Shown here: in pieces, positions 1-8,730 of the stretch | Numbering within the stretch: position 1 is the first letter of the stretch | Layout of the letters: each line of letters starts with the position of its first letter | Assembly: GCF_005860805.1 (NCBI RefSeq) | Contig: NZ_VCEJ01000005.1 | Location: forward strand, 806,001 to 870,000 | Direction of reading: 5' to 3' | Source of the DNA: Dyadobacter luticola | Lineage (GTDB): Bacteria; Bacteroidota; Bacteroidia; Cytophagales; Spirosomataceae | Length of the DNA stretch: 64,000 nucleotides | Program-made: the position numbers and the translations under genes | Notes under the pieces: generated by a model | What the model was told of the DNA's origin: nothing | The model's database searches: none | What the model saw: the letters and a program-made list of their open reading frames with translations, nothing else

Positions 1-600
1 CAGAAAGCCGATAGACGATACTACCAATGTCGTGCTGCCGTCAGGTACCGTCAGCGAAAATGCACCGTCCGCGTCAGTCGTGGTACCGACGGAGGAGCTG
101 CCTTTCAAAACCACTGTGGCGCCAGGAATGGTCGCGCCAGAAGCATCTACTACCTTTCCTTTGATGGAAAAATCAATTGTTTGGATGGTTTTGATGGAGG
201 TACCTGCGCCTTCCTGCAATGTTTGTCCGGATTTCGACGCGGCGCGTTTCAGCAAGATTTGCTTGCCCGAAACTTCGTAGGTTACCTGCAAAGGCGTGAG
301 AAAATTGTCGAGGATCGCTTCCAGTTTTTCTTCTTTGGCACTGAAAGTCACCTTGCGTTCCGAGCGGATCAGCTCCGGGCTGTACATGAAATTTACGCCC
401 GAAAGTTTGCCGATCTGATTCAGGGCTGCGCCGATTTTTTGTTCCTTAATGTTGATGGTCAGCTTGCGGCTCAGCACCTCCTGCCCGAATCCCTCGAAGG
501 CAAAAGCGAGCTGCGATAACCCCGCAACCAGCACCATTTGTAAGAGGCTTATTCTCATGATTTTGAGCAGTAATCTCTGCCGGTAAAAGGTTTTTTTCAT
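1..600 (-). CDS. SusC/RagA-family TonB-dependent receptor, N-terminal part
   Basis: Outer-membrane receptor that would import glycan fragments with a SusD partner. The first 200 codons are present; the gene runs off the left edge. Seen: start ATG at 598-600, a signal-peptide-like hydrophobic stretch at about residues 16-36, an STN (secretin/TonB short N-terminal) domain at about residues 43-105, a linker, then a carboxypeptidase-regulatory-like beta domain from about residue 148 with the usual GATVVLKG and GTTTDADGAF segments. The plug and barrel lie outside the window. An STN domain marks receptors that signal to a FecR anti-sigma factor, and a FecR gene and an ECF sigma gene lie directly upstream on the same strand. 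I infer that this receptor, FecR and sigma factor form one trans-envelope signalling unit. Confidence 0.9.
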   Translation of the reverse strand, partial: MKKTFYRQRLLLKIMRISLLQMVLVAGLSQLAFAFEGFGQEVLSRKLTINIKEQKIGAALNQIGKLSGVNFMYSPELIRSERKVTFSAKEEKLEAILDNFLTPLQVTYEVSGKQILLKRAASKSGQTLQEGAGTSIKTIQTIDFSIKGKVVDASGATIPGATVVLKGSSSVGTTTDADGAFSLTVPDGSTTLVVSSIGFL

Positions 601-787
601 ACTTTTGTTTGTTTTGTAGGTGATAAAAAATCGGCAAAATAATTCCCGTCATCCCTGTTCGACTTCCTGTCGGGGATGCTCTTAGCGCCAGCATAGAAAG
701 GGGGATTTTAGATAGGGTGAATGATGTTGACGCATCGTTCACCTTTTTTGTTTTTAACCAAATAATGTCTGTTTTAGGTGAGTAAAA

Positions 788-1894
788 TTATTGGCAGGGA
801 TTTCCTTTAATGCTGATTTTTTCCTGGTCGGTATCATACTCCGCTTCTAGGATCGCACAAATCCATTTCAGTTTATTTTCAAGCGGCTCATCGCCCAATG
901 TTGCCGTAATGCTGCAATGTGCCATCGCCGCTTTATCGTAATGAATGTCAACGCCATAAGCTTTCGCAAGAGACGCAAATACCTCGCTGACAGGCGTTTC
1001 GGAATAGGTAAAAACCTGTTTTTCAATCGGGATATGCAGCAGAACCGGACTTTTTGCCGTCGATCGTACAAGCTTTGATCCGCTTCTTTCAAATGTTACC
1101 TGCTCATTGCAAGTCAGTAACATGGCACTTAATGTTTTGTCGGTTTCGTAATCTTTTGCTTTCGAATCGTCTTTTGCAAAAACAGAAACCTTCCCTGTCT
1201 TGACTGCCACGACTACCTGTTCACCTTTTTCCTCCGCCTGAATGCTGAAACTGGTCCCGTGCACTTTCGCAACAAGCTCATTTGCATAGACAAAAAATGG
1301 CTGATCAGGATTTTTCACTACTTCAAAAAATGCGTCACCGAGCAGGTAAACTTCCCTTTTATCTTTTTCAAAATGTTCGGGAAATTGGACCGTACTGTTT
1401 TTCTGCAAAACAATCGAGCTGCCGTCAGGTAACCGCACGTATTTGACGGCGGCACTTTCATTCGTCACAGTTTTGAAAATGCTTTTGGTATCCGCTGCAA
1501 CTGGCTGGTTCTGAGTGCTGACTGTGTGATTTTTATAAATCCGTAAAACCGTAAACCCGATCCCCAAAGCGATCAAGAGCGATGCCGCCATGCTCCACAC
1601 CGACATCGGGAACCGGCTTACAGCGTTTTTTCGGTTGATGATCTCAATTTGTTTCGCGGTTTTCAGCGCCTGCGCAATTTTCCGCTCAATGTGCTTGTCG
1701 GAAACCAGCCGGTTTTCCCACTCTACGGCATGAACAAACTCTTTCGCTTTTTCAAGAATTTCCTGACGGTCAGGCGCTTCGGCCGCCCAATGTTCCCACA
1801 GTAAATCGTCCTGCGGTTTCTCTCCCTTGGTCCAGCTGATGAAAGCGGGGTCTTGAAGTAAATGTTCTAATGTTTGGGAAAACCGGGAATTCAT
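788..1894 (-). CDS. FecR-family anti-sigma factor (DUF4974 C-terminus)
   Basis: Inner-membrane anti-sigma regulator that would pass a signal from the SusC-like receptor to the ECF sigma factor encoded 86 bases upstream. Domains seen: a cytoplasmic N-terminal segment (about residues 10-55) with the conserved WxxWxAEAPDR pattern, one transmembrane helix at about residues 98-117, a FecR beta domain (about 150-240) with RLPDGSSIVLQKNS and GDAFFEV, and a DUF4974/STN-like C-terminus (about 290-365) expected to touch the receptor's STN domain. About 368 residues, normal for the family. I chose ATG at 1892-1894; an in-frame TTG five codons earlier is possible but less likely. Order sigma, FecR, SusC is the standard Bacteroidota arrangement. 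Confidence 0.92.
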   Translation of the reverse strand: MNSRFSQTLEHLLQDPAFISWTKGEKPQDDLLWEHWAAEAPDRQEILEKAKEFVHAVEWENRLVSDKHIERKIAQALKTAKQIEIINRKNAVSRFPMSVWSMAASLLIALGIGFTVLRIYKNHTVSTQNQPVAADTKSIFKTVTNESAAVKYVRLPDGSSIVLQKNSTVQFPEHFEKDKREVYLLGDAFFEVVKNPDQPFFVYANELVAKVHGTSFSIQAEEKGEQVVVAVKTGKVSVFAKDDSKAKDYETDKTLSAMLLTCNEQVTFERSGSKLVRSTAKSPVLLHIPIEKQVFTYSETPVSEVFASLAKAYGVDIHYDKAAMAHCSITATLGDEPLENKLKWICAILEAEYDTDQEKISIKGNPCQ

Positions 1895-1980
1895 GCTTGC
1901 CAGGGTCAACTGTTTACATTATCCCTGAAATCTGTCGGGATACTCACCTGGATAATATTATTTTGAAAATATTTTTTGTT

Positions 1981-2586
1981 TCAGGCGAAAATTTGGGAAA
2001 ACCAGCAAAAACAAATAGAAATGGAAGAAGTGGAAGGCCAGAATTTACGCAGATTCGAGAGCGCCCGCTGGGTAATGTTGCTCACCGACTGCGGGTTGAT
2101 AGAAAGCAGACTGGCGATTTCTTCGGTACGAAGATTTTGAAAAAAACGGAGGTAAATGACTTCTTGCTGGCGCACAGGTAGTTGCTCCATCACATTGCGG
2201 ACCTGCATAGTAAGCGCCTCGCTGTTTTCGTGCTGGATCAGCAAGTCTTCTTTGGAAAATTCGGCATAATGCTCGTCAAATTCATCCGTAAACTCGACCA
2301 CGTCGGCGAGCGGCCTGATCGTTTTTAACATGCGGTGACGAAACGCTTTGAGCAGGTAGAACCGGACGTGCGGGGTATCATTGATAGACTCCCGGTGCAG
2401 CCAGAGATGGATCAGTAAATCCTGCAACGTATCTTCGACGACCTGCTGGTTAGGGGTAAACCGGTGCCCGTAAGTCAGCAAAGTACGGTAGTATCGCCGG
2501 GCGAGTTCGGTATATGCGTGTTCGTCCCCATCGCGGAACAGGTTCCATAAAATATTGTCGTCATGAAGTGTGGCTGGCCTGTCCAA
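1981..2586 (-). CDS. ECF RNA polymerase sigma-70 factor
   Basis: Alternative sigma factor that probably directs transcription of the adjacent SusC locus when released by FecR. Region 2 lies at about residues 25-100 and the sigma-70 region 4 helix-turn-helix at about residues 133-180, with LPVRQQEVIYLRF and the recognition-helix segment TEEIASLLSINPQSVSN. 201 residues, typical of Bacteroidota ECF factors. The reading frame opens with TTG at 2584-2586; a stop lies a few codons upstream and no in-frame ATG precedes region 2, so TTG is the best start. A TAnnTTTG-type box lies about 30 bases upstream. Confidence 0.9.
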   Translation of the reverse strand: MDRPATLHDDNILWNLFRDGDEHAYTELARRYYRTLLTYGHRFTPNQQVVEDTLQDLLIHLWLHRESINDTPHVRFYLLKAFRHRMLKTIRPLADVVEFTDEFDEHYAEFSKEDLLIQHENSEALTMQVRNVMEQLPVRQQEVIYLRFFQNLRTEEIASLLSINPQSVSNITQRALSNLRKFWPSTSSISICFCWFSQIFA

Positions 2587-2614
2587 TCTGGGAGTAAAGA
2601 TTTAGGATGTATTC

Positions 2615-2622
2615 CAAAAATA
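2615..2622 (-). promoter_or_regulatory. Putative -7 box (TATTTTTG) for the ECF sigma gene
   Basis: On the minus strand this reads TATTTTTG, matching the Bacteroidota -7 consensus TAnnTTTG, about 28 bases before the sigma factor start. No clear TTTG -33 element is visible at the right spacing, so this is a partial match. Confidence 0.4.
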
Positions 2623-2762
2623 AGCAACCAGCCGACTATTTGAAATACTATTTTGCATTATATTGAAATAACAAAATTTTATTATTTTATTTTACAAAAT
2701 GGCAGGTATGTATGTACCAGTAAATTTTCTCACCCGCCACTTTTCTTAACCTTATCCACGCC

Positions 2763-3833
2763 ATGGTCCGCAGAGTCCTCATTTTTTTATTTGTTTTATC
2801 GCTTCATCAAATAGCCCGCGCCCAGTCGGAACCCGATTACAAAGCCAGGATGGGGCAGATTATGTGGAATATCCAGAAGCATTTTTACGAACCTTCCACC
2901 GGATTATTTTTCGAGACAACCGGTAAAAATGAAAAGCCGCATTCCTACCTCTGGCCGCTCTGTGCATTAGTCCAGGCAGCCGACGAAGTGGAGACGGTTT
3001 TGCCGGGCAAACAATATATGAAACCGGTTTTGGAAGCAATAGGGCAATATTACAACACAGAAGCACCCGCGCCGGGTTACCAGGCTTACGTGACCAAAGA
3101 GCAAAAAGACGCCCGTTTTTATGACGATAATCAGTGGATTGCGATTGCCTGTCTGGATGCGTACAACCGTACGAAGGATGCGGCTTACATGAAGATCGCG
3201 GATGAAATTTACCGTTTTCAAATGACGGGTTATGATGACAAATCGGGTGGGGGACTATACTGGCGGGAGGATGAAAAAAATACGAAAAATACCTGCTCAA
3301 ATGGTCCAGGAATCCTGGTTGCGTTGCAGCTTTACAAGATTACCCAAATCAAAGAGTACCTCACCACTGCCGTAAAATTGTACGACTGGACGAAGGAAAC
3401 CCTGCGCGCGCCGGAGGGTGTTTATTACGACGCAATCAAAATTCCGGACCTGAAAATAGACTCCGCGCGGTATACTTATAATACGGGCACGATGCTGCAA
3501 GCCAGTGTTTTACTCTATTCACTCACCGGCGAAGGCAAATACCTCGACGAGGCAAAAGCGCTGGCAGCAGGCTCAAAAGCCTATTTTTACAAGAAAAACC
3601 GCCTGCCCGATAACTACTGGTTCAATGTAGTCCTGCTGCGCGGTTTCGAAGAACTGTATAAAGTGGACAAAACCGCCGGCGATTTCCAAATGTTCAAAGA
3701 CGACGCCGAGCGGATCTGGAAGGAAGAAAAAGACGCGACCGGCCTGCTGGGAAGCAAACCGGTCAAATCATTGATCGATCAGGCGGCGATGCTGGAAATG
3801 TATGGGAGGTTGGAGGGGTTGAGCCACCAATAA
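2763..3833 (+). CDS. Glycoside hydrolase family 76 protein (alpha-1,6-mannanase-like)
   Basis: Predicted secreted or periplasmic endo-acting alpha-mannanase; GH76 enzymes cut alpha-1,6-mannan backbones. An N-terminal signal peptide is visible (hydrophobic residues 4-17, ending near ARAQ at 19-21). The body is helix-rich, as expected for the (alpha/alpha)6 fold. The catalytic paired aspartates of GH76 are present at about residues 121-122 in FYDDNQW. 356 residues, the usual length for a single domain. It is divergent from the sigma/FecR/SusC genes and convergent with a GH29 fucosidase gene, whose stop directly abuts. I infer a role in degrading mannose-containing glycans or glycoproteins. GH105 or other toroid families are alternatives but lack this DD context. 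Confidence 0.85.
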   Translation: MVRRVLIFLFVLSLHQIARAQSEPDYKARMGQIMWNIQKHFYEPSTGLFFETTGKNEKPHSYLWPLCALVQAADEVETVLPGKQYMKPVLEAIGQYYNTEAPAPGYQAYVTKEQKDARFYDDNQWIAIACLDAYNRTKDAAYMKIADEIYRFQMTGYDDKSGGGLYWREDEKNTKNTCSNGPGILVALQLYKITQIKEYLTTAVKLYDWTKETLRAPEGVYYDAIKIPDLKIDSARYTYNTGTMLQASVLLYSLTGEGKYLDEAKALAAGSKAYFYKKNRLPDNYWFNVVLLRGFEELYKVDKTAGDFQMFKDDAERIWKEEKDATGLLGSKPVKSLIDQAAMLEMYGRLEGLSHQ

Positions 3834-5297
3834 TTACTCCGAATCCTTGTAAACCCCAAATTCACTAATCGCCACGCTCACAGGCGATTTGGTGATTCTT
3901 AGTCTCAACTTCGAAGAAGTGACCGGGATTTCGAGCTTGACGAGTCTTTTGGCGCCGATGCTGGTGCCTTTACAAATTTCTTTCCACTGGTCGCCCTGCC
4001 AGGCATCCACAGCGAATTCTTCGATGCGCTGACCCAGCTTAATGTATTCCTGAATGCTGATCATGTCGAAAACCGCTGGTTGGCCGAGGTCGATGATCAC
4101 TTCCGGGGTTTTGAAATCGTCGTCGGTGGCCCAGTAGGTTTCCGGTTTGCTGTCGAGCAAGTTTTTGGCGCTGTAAATGGAGTTGTAACCGCGTACATTC
4201 ACGGCTTTGGATGAGGCCCGTGCAGCCAGGTTGGTTGCAAATGTTTGTTTTAAGTGGTCGCCGAAGGATTTTAGTGCGGCAACATCATCGTCGTGCAGCT
4301 GCCCGCGCGTGTCCGGTGCAAGACCCAGATCCAATGCGGCACCGCGGCCTACACTTTTGAGATAGAGATCAAATAATTTTTCAGGTGTTTTAGGTTTTTC
4401 TGTCGGGTGATAAAACCAACCTTTGCGCAGCGGGACATCACATTCTGCTGGTATCCAGAACTTTCCGTTTCTTGTGCCGCCTGGATTTTCGGTAGCATTC
4501 GCTTGTCCTGGCACGGCGACGTTTTTGCCTTCGGATGGTTTTGGGGTCAATGTGGCCCAGGAAGTTTCGTTTACACTGCCGTCTTCATTCCCAGCCCACC
4601 GCACGTCCCAGCCGATGTCACTGAAAATGTTGGCCGAAGGTTGCAGTTTGCGGGTCAGGTTCGTCCAGGTCGAATCCCACTGGTAATAAGTGGTGTTGTC
4701 AATCGAGCGTTTTTCTTTCGCGCCGCCGTAGTAGCCATCGCCACCATTCGCGCCGTCATGCCACGACATGAAAAGCTCGCCATAGTTGGTATAAAGTTCT
4801 TTCAGCTGCTCGCGGTAAATTTGCAGATATTCCGGTGTACCGTATTTGGCATTATTCCGGTCCCAGGGAGAGCAGTAAACCCCGAATTTCAGTCCGTGTT
4901 TTCTTGCAGCGTCTGCGACTTCTTTTACCAAATCACCTTTTCCACCGCGGAAAGGGCTTTTGGAAATGTTATAATCCGTGGTTTTTGTGGGCCAGAGCGC
5001 AAATCCATCATGATGTTTAGCGACCAACACGATACCTTTTAAGCCACCTGCCTTCGCAGCCAAAATAATCTGCTCCGCATTGAAATCACTGGGATTGAAT
5101 GTCTTCGGATCGGCGTCGCCAAAACCCCACTCCTTATTTTCGAATGTCGTCGGCGTAAAGTGCATGATGCCGTAAACTTCCGTTTCGTGCCAGGCTACCT
5201 GCCGTGGAGCGGGTAATGCGCCATATGGTTTCGGTGGAGTTTGCGCGAAGGAATTCAGTGCAGTAAGTAAAAGAAGAGCGGCTACAGGTCTGATCAT
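3834..5297 (-). CDS. GH29 alpha-L-fucosidase with C-terminal F5/8 type C domain
   Basis: Predicted exported exo-enzyme removing alpha-linked L-fucose. Signal peptide at residues 1-19 (hydrophobic AALLLLTALNSFAQ). The GH29 barrel covers about residues 30-345, with VAKHHDGFALW (about 92-102) and the nucleophile context SWHDGAN (Asp about 181). Residues about 355-487 look like an F5/8 type C (discoidin) carbohydrate-binding domain, including LLDSKPETYWATDDD and VIIDLG. 487 residues fits this two-domain subtype. The stop touches the GH76 gene stop head to tail. Probably acts with the second fucosidase on different fucosyl linkages. Confidence 0.93.
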   Translation of the reverse strand: MIRPVAALLLLTALNSFAQTPPKPYGALPAPRQVAWHETEVYGIMHFTPTTFENKEWGFGDADPKTFNPSDFNAEQIILAAKAGGLKGIVLVAKHHDGFALWPTKTTDYNISKSPFRGGKGDLVKEVADAARKHGLKFGVYCSPWDRNNAKYGTPEYLQIYREQLKELYTNYGELFMSWHDGANGGDGYYGGAKEKRSIDNTTYYQWDSTWTNLTRKLQPSANIFSDIGWDVRWAGNEDGSVNETSWATLTPKPSEGKNVAVPGQANATENPGGTRNGKFWIPAECDVPLRKGWFYHPTEKPKTPEKLFDLYLKSVGRGAALDLGLAPDTRGQLHDDDVAALKSFGDHLKQTFATNLAARASSKAVNVRGYNSIYSAKNLLDSKPETYWATDDDFKTPEVIIDLGQPAVFDMISIQEYIKLGQRIEEFAVDAWQGDQWKEICKGTSIGAKRLVKLEIPVTSSKLRLRITKSPVSVAISEFGVYKDSE

Positions 5298-5457
5298 TTC
5301 TTTATGAAAATTAGGTAGTAAGTGTCAAGTAGTATTGAAAAGTGAAGATCGGTTTTTTTGAAAACACTTCGTCGATTTTTGTCGAGTATGTTGACGGGAT
5401 AATTTCTTTACCCGTTTGAAAGCCAGTATTCCTAACAAAAACCTTAATTTTTATTTA

Positions 5458-5465
5458 TAAATTTG
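5458..5465 (+). promoter_or_regulatory. Putative -7 box (TAAATTTG) for the toxin-antitoxin pair
   Basis: TAAATTTG matches TAnnTTTG and lies 32 bases before the antitoxin ATG. The surrounding stretch is very AT-rich and contains the near-palindrome AAATTTATAAATAAA region on the other strand. No convincing -33 element. Confidence 0.45.
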
Positions 5466-5497
5466 AATACTCTTCAACGTTCCAAATCATTCATGCT

Positions 5498-5785
5498 ATG
5501 TTCAATATTATTGATGACTATATGGAATTAAGGAAAAATATGAGCCTTTTGATTAACAAATCAGGGTTTAAGAATACCTATTTGGCAGAGCAGATCGGAA
5601 TGCCGGCTCCAACATTTAGTGTTAAAAAACAACGCGGAAACTGGACGCCTGATGAGATGAAGAAGATACTGGACATTATCGAAAGCGAGCGGCTTGAAGA
5701 TATGTTTTTACTGGAACTCACGCGTGCCGAGAGCAACGAGCCGCGGTATCCGATAGACGATCTCATAAAGAAAATGGGATGGTAG
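5498..5785 (+). CDS. HTH antitoxin of a type II toxin-antitoxin module
   Basis: Small DNA-binding protein (95 residues) likely to neutralise the RelE-like protein encoded next and to repress the pair. A Cro/XRE-like helix-turn-helix is visible at about residues 25-50 (KNTYLAEQIGMPAPTFSVKKQ), and the acidic C-terminal tail (about 60-95) would bind the toxin. The stop overlaps the toxin start by 7 bases (ATGGTAG), a translational-coupling layout common in such modules. Antitoxin-first order is the classical one. The family assignment rests on the HTH pattern and on the neighbour. Confidence 0.75.
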   Translation: MFNIIDDYMELRKNMSLLINKSGFKNTYLAEQIGMPAPTFSVKKQRGNWTPDEMKKILDIIESERLEDMFLLELTRAESNEPRYPIDDLIKKMGW

Positions 5786-6048
5786 TTGAATATGTCAAGA
5801 GATTTGAAAAAGACCTCAAAAAAGCTCCCAAAGACATTCAGAAGCGGGTATTTGAAGTTATTCTTAAATTAAAGGAAGCTGAAAATCTCGAAGTTTCCGG
5901 CGTAGACTACAAGAAAATGGCGGGTCAGGAGGGTCAGTATCATAGGATTCGGGTGGGTGACTGGCGTATCGGCATTGAATACATTCACCCCGATGTTACA
6001 TTGCTTCGAGTTTTAGCTCGCGGCAATGTGTACAAATCATTTCCCTAA
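5779..6048 (+). CDS. RelE/ParE-superfamily toxin
   Basis: 89-residue basic protein with the RelE/ParE layout: FEKDLKKAPKDIQKRVFEVI (helical start, about residues 9-28), a central beta segment ending in GQYHRIRVGDWRIGIEY (about 53-69) and a C-terminal strand LLRVLARGNVYKSF. This RIRVGDWRI pattern is typical of mRNA-cleaving RelE-type toxins, although target and activity cannot be read from sequence. Start ATG at 5779 overlaps the upstream antitoxin. The 3' end overlaps the convergent fucosidase gene by 4 bases, so the pair is tightly fitted between two GH29 genes. Confidence 0.82.
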   Translation: MVVEYVKRFEKDLKKAPKDIQKRVFEVILKLKEAENLEVSGVDYKKMAGQEGQYHRIRVGDWRIGIEYIHPDVTLLRVLARGNVYKSFP

Positions 6049-7466
6049 TCAATCACAAACAAATAAGCCGGCTGCAAGCCTATCTCACCCGCAGATTTTG
6101 CCGGGATTTCAATTGCTCCATCTTTCACTTTCAATGCCTTTTTGTTGCCCGCAAATGTGATTTTAGCTTTCGGAGCCAATGTTAAACCTTCGGGTTTCAA
6201 AGTTGCAGGCAGCTTCTCGCCAGCGTCGGCCAGGTAAAAGGCGTAGGTCGTATTTCCTTTTTTGGTGTAAGCCCATTTACCCTGACGGTATGGTGCTAGT
6301 GGCTTGGTTTCGTAGATCCCTACACTGTTGACATTCATCCATTTACCCATTTCCTCCAGGCGCTGGTAGGCTTCTTCGTGCCACTCGCCATCGGGGCCGG
6401 GGGCGACATTCAGCAGCAGGTTTCCGCCTTTGGCAACAATGTCGACCAAGGTATGCACCAGCTTCTGCGTCGATTTGAAATTTTCTTTTGGAATGTAAGA
6501 CCAGGAATCGCCCATCGTCATGCACGATTCCCAGGGGATTGACATATAATGATCTGGGATGGATTGCTCGGGCGTAACGTAATTTTCAAATTCGCCAGTC
6601 ACAGTCCGGTCTACGACAAGCAGGCCTGGCTGGTGCGAGCGGGCCATTTTGGCGATTTTTGCCATGTCAATATCCTGGTCGTACGGGATGGATTTCTGCC
6701 AGCTGATATTTGGGTCGATGGTACTGAACGGACGCACCCAGCCGCCGTCCAGCCAGAGAATGTCCACGCTGCCATAATCCGACATTAACTCTTCTATCTG
6801 GTTGTAAGTGAAGTCTTTGAACTTATTCCAAAGTTCCGGACGCTTTTTAGGATCATAAGAAACATTGCGATCCTTAGGCGGGAAATATTTCCACCAATAA
6901 AATTCATTATTCCAGTCAGGTTTGGAAAAATAGGTACCCGTCATGAAGCCCTGGTTACGAAATGCGGCCAGCACTTCTTTGGTTACATTTGCTTTTGGGT
7001 TAGACTTAAATGGCGTGTTTGTAATCTTATAATCAGTGTACTTTGAATCAAACATCGCAAAGCCGTCGTGGTGCTTGGTTATAAAAACCACATATTTCAT
7101 CCCTGCATTCTTCGCGGCAGTGGCCCATCTTTCAGGATTGAATTTTACAGGGTTGAATGTTTTCGGAATGTCCTCATAAGCTTTTTTGTACTCATACCAA
7201 TCATGCGAATGCGGTCCTTTCCGCTCACACCAGCCTTCGTCTTCCGGGCAAAGCGACCATGATTCTACGATCCCCCACTGGCTATACGTTCCCCAATGCA
7301 TCAGTAGGCCAAACTTGACATCCTGCCATTTAGCCAGCTTTTGCTGCACCAGCGGGTCGGTAGGGGCTACATATTTTGAGTGGTTTTGCTCCGAATGTTG
7401 CTGGGCCAGCGACAGGTTTCCCAAAAGCAACCCCGAAAGCAGGATCGCCGCAGATTTTAATTTCAT
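6045..7466 (-). CDS. GH29 alpha-L-fucosidase
   Basis: Second predicted exported alpha-L-fucosidase. Signal peptide at residues 1-21 (SAAILLSGLLLGNLSLAQ). Catalytic barrel at about residues 45-390 with KFGLLMHWGTYSQWG, FITKHHDGFAMFDSKYT and the nucleophile region VDILWLDGGW (Asp about 240). A short C-terminal beta domain (about 395-473) replaces the F5/8 domain of the first fucosidase. The two enzymes are clearly distant relatives rather than a recent duplication. Located between the toxin gene (4-base 3' overlap) and the glycosylasparaginase gene 34 bases upstream, with which it is probably co-transcribed. Confidence 0.93.
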   Translation of the reverse strand: MKLKSAAILLSGLLLGNLSLAQQHSEQNHSKYVAPTDPLVQQKLAKWQDVKFGLLMHWGTYSQWGIVESWSLCPEDEGWCERKGPHSHDWYEYKKAYEDIPKTFNPVKFNPERWATAAKNAGMKYVVFITKHHDGFAMFDSKYTDYKITNTPFKSNPKANVTKEVLAAFRNQGFMTGTYFSKPDWNNEFYWWKYFPPKDRNVSYDPKKRPELWNKFKDFTYNQIEELMSDYGSVDILWLDGGWVRPFSTIDPNISWQKSIPYDQDIDMAKIAKMARSHQPGLLVVDRTVTGEFENYVTPEQSIPDHYMSIPWESCMTMGDSWSYIPKENFKSTQKLVHTLVDIVAKGGNLLLNVAPGPDGEWHEEAYQRLEEMGKWMNVNSVGIYETKPLAPYRQGKWAYTKKGNTTYAFYLADAGEKLPATLKPEGLTLAPKAKITFAGNKKALKVKDGAIEIPAKSAGEIGLQPAYLFVID

Positions 7467-7500
7467 TTGAAAAAATATTGAATGTATACAGACTGATATT

Positions 7501-8535
7501 TTATGAGAAGTAGCTTTCCGAATTGATCACTTTTCCTTTTCCGCCTTGCTCGGTAACCGTATAGTTAAAGCCTTTCTGGATCGAATACGCACCGATTTCG
7601 CCTTGTTTATTGATCGCAATAAAACCGACCTGGAATGTTTTGGCTTTCTCGGGATTGATTTTGATGATGCGCTCGATCGCTTTTTTGCAAGCTTCGGCAG
7701 GGGTCGCACCATTCCGCATCAATTCTACGATGGTATGTGTGCCACAAATGCGTATCACTTCTTCGCCCTGGCCGGAGCCGGTTGCTGCACCCACCTCATT
7801 ATCAACATATAGGCCCGAACCAATGATCGGAGAGTCGCCGATGCGGCCGCGCATTTTGAAGCCCATGCCGCTTGTGGTACACATTCCGGACAAATTTCCC
7901 GACGCGTCCAGAGCGATCGTACCCATCGTATCATGGTTGAATGAACCGTCTTCAAAACGCTCGGGTGCAAATGGTCCGTGGCCTTTTGGATGGGCTTGCT
8001 GGCGCTCAATGTTGATCACCGGCTTGTAATCGGCCTTTTTAAGCCACTCTTTATAAGCCTTTTCCGCATCAGGCGAAAGTTTGCCGGATTCCAGTTTAAA
8101 TCCGCTCGCTATCGCAAACTGTTGTGCGCCTTCTCCCGCCAGAAAAACGTGCGGCGTCGTCTCCATCAATTTCCTCGCAAGTGAAATCGGGTGCTTTACT
8201 TTTTCCACAAAGGCAACGGAACCGCAGTTAAACTTGTCATCCATCAAACAGGCGTCCAATGTTACGTGGCCGTCGCGGTCGGGGTTACCGCCGAGGCCAA
8301 CGCAGCAGTTAATGTCATTTTCAATGGCAATCGCTGCTTGTTCGACGGCATCGAGCGCTTTTCCGCCTTTTTCCAGCACTGGCCAGGCGGCTGCGTTTGA
8401 AATTTGCCCGCTATTCCAGGTTGAAACGACCAGCGGCTTGTTCACAGCCTTGCTTTTTGCAAAGACCTGATTAATACGGGTTAAGGGCAACGCAAGGGCA
8501 GAAAAACGCAGAAAAGACCGGCGGTTGGATTTCAT
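7501..8535 (-). CDS. N4-(beta-N-acetylglucosaminyl)-L-asparaginase (glycosylasparaginase)
   Basis: Ntn-hydrolase that cleaves the GlcNAc-Asn bond of Asn-linked glycans after the peptide has been removed. The self-processing site and nucleophile are visible as HDTMGTIA with Thr at about residue 203; the beta chain would begin there, giving about 202 + 142 residue chains. Upstream CCVGLGGNPDRDG and downstream GRIGDSPIIGSGLYVD substrate-loop motifs match the family. A twin-arginine signal (NRRSFLRFSALALP, residues 4-17) predicts Tat export. 344 residues is normal. Together with two fucosidases and GH76 this strongly suggests N-glycan catabolism. Confidence 0.92.
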   Translation of the reverse strand: MKSNRRSFLRFSALALPLTRINQVFAKSKAVNKPLVVSTWNSGQISNAAAWPVLEKGGKALDAVEQAAIAIENDINCCVGLGGNPDRDGHVTLDACLMDDKFNCGSVAFVEKVKHPISLARKLMETTPHVFLAGEGAQQFAIASGFKLESGKLSPDAEKAYKEWLKKADYKPVINIERQQAHPKGHGPFAPERFEDGSFNHDTMGTIALDASGNLSGMCTTSGMGFKMRGRIGDSPIIGSGLYVDNEVGAATGSGQGEEVIRICGTHTIVELMRNGATPAEACKKAIERIIKINPEKAKTFQVGFIAINKQGEIGAYSIQKGFNYTVTEQGGKGKVINSESYFS

Positions 8536-8730
8536 AATGCTGGATTTGGGGTGAGTGCCAGAATAATAGATTTGTAAATATTTTAAAAATACCGAAGGGA
8601 ATACGAAATTTTTTCAAATATAGGATGGAATCATTCGAACGTCAATCAAAATACAAAATTTTGTCAAGTAACATTGCGGAGTGGCTTCACTCTGAAAAAT
8701 TTATATTTTTTTTGTAACTGGTTTAAAATA

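Noticed and set aside
446..742. A 98-codon open frame on the minus strand overlapping the SusC-like gene start.
   Set aside because: Out of frame with the clear receptor gene and low in protein-like composition.
8653..8664. Perfect 12-base palindrome ACAAAATTTTGT upstream of the glycosylasparaginase gene, as an operator.
   Set aside because: The surrounding sequence is very AT-rich, the repeat occurs once, and no regulator gene is linked to it.
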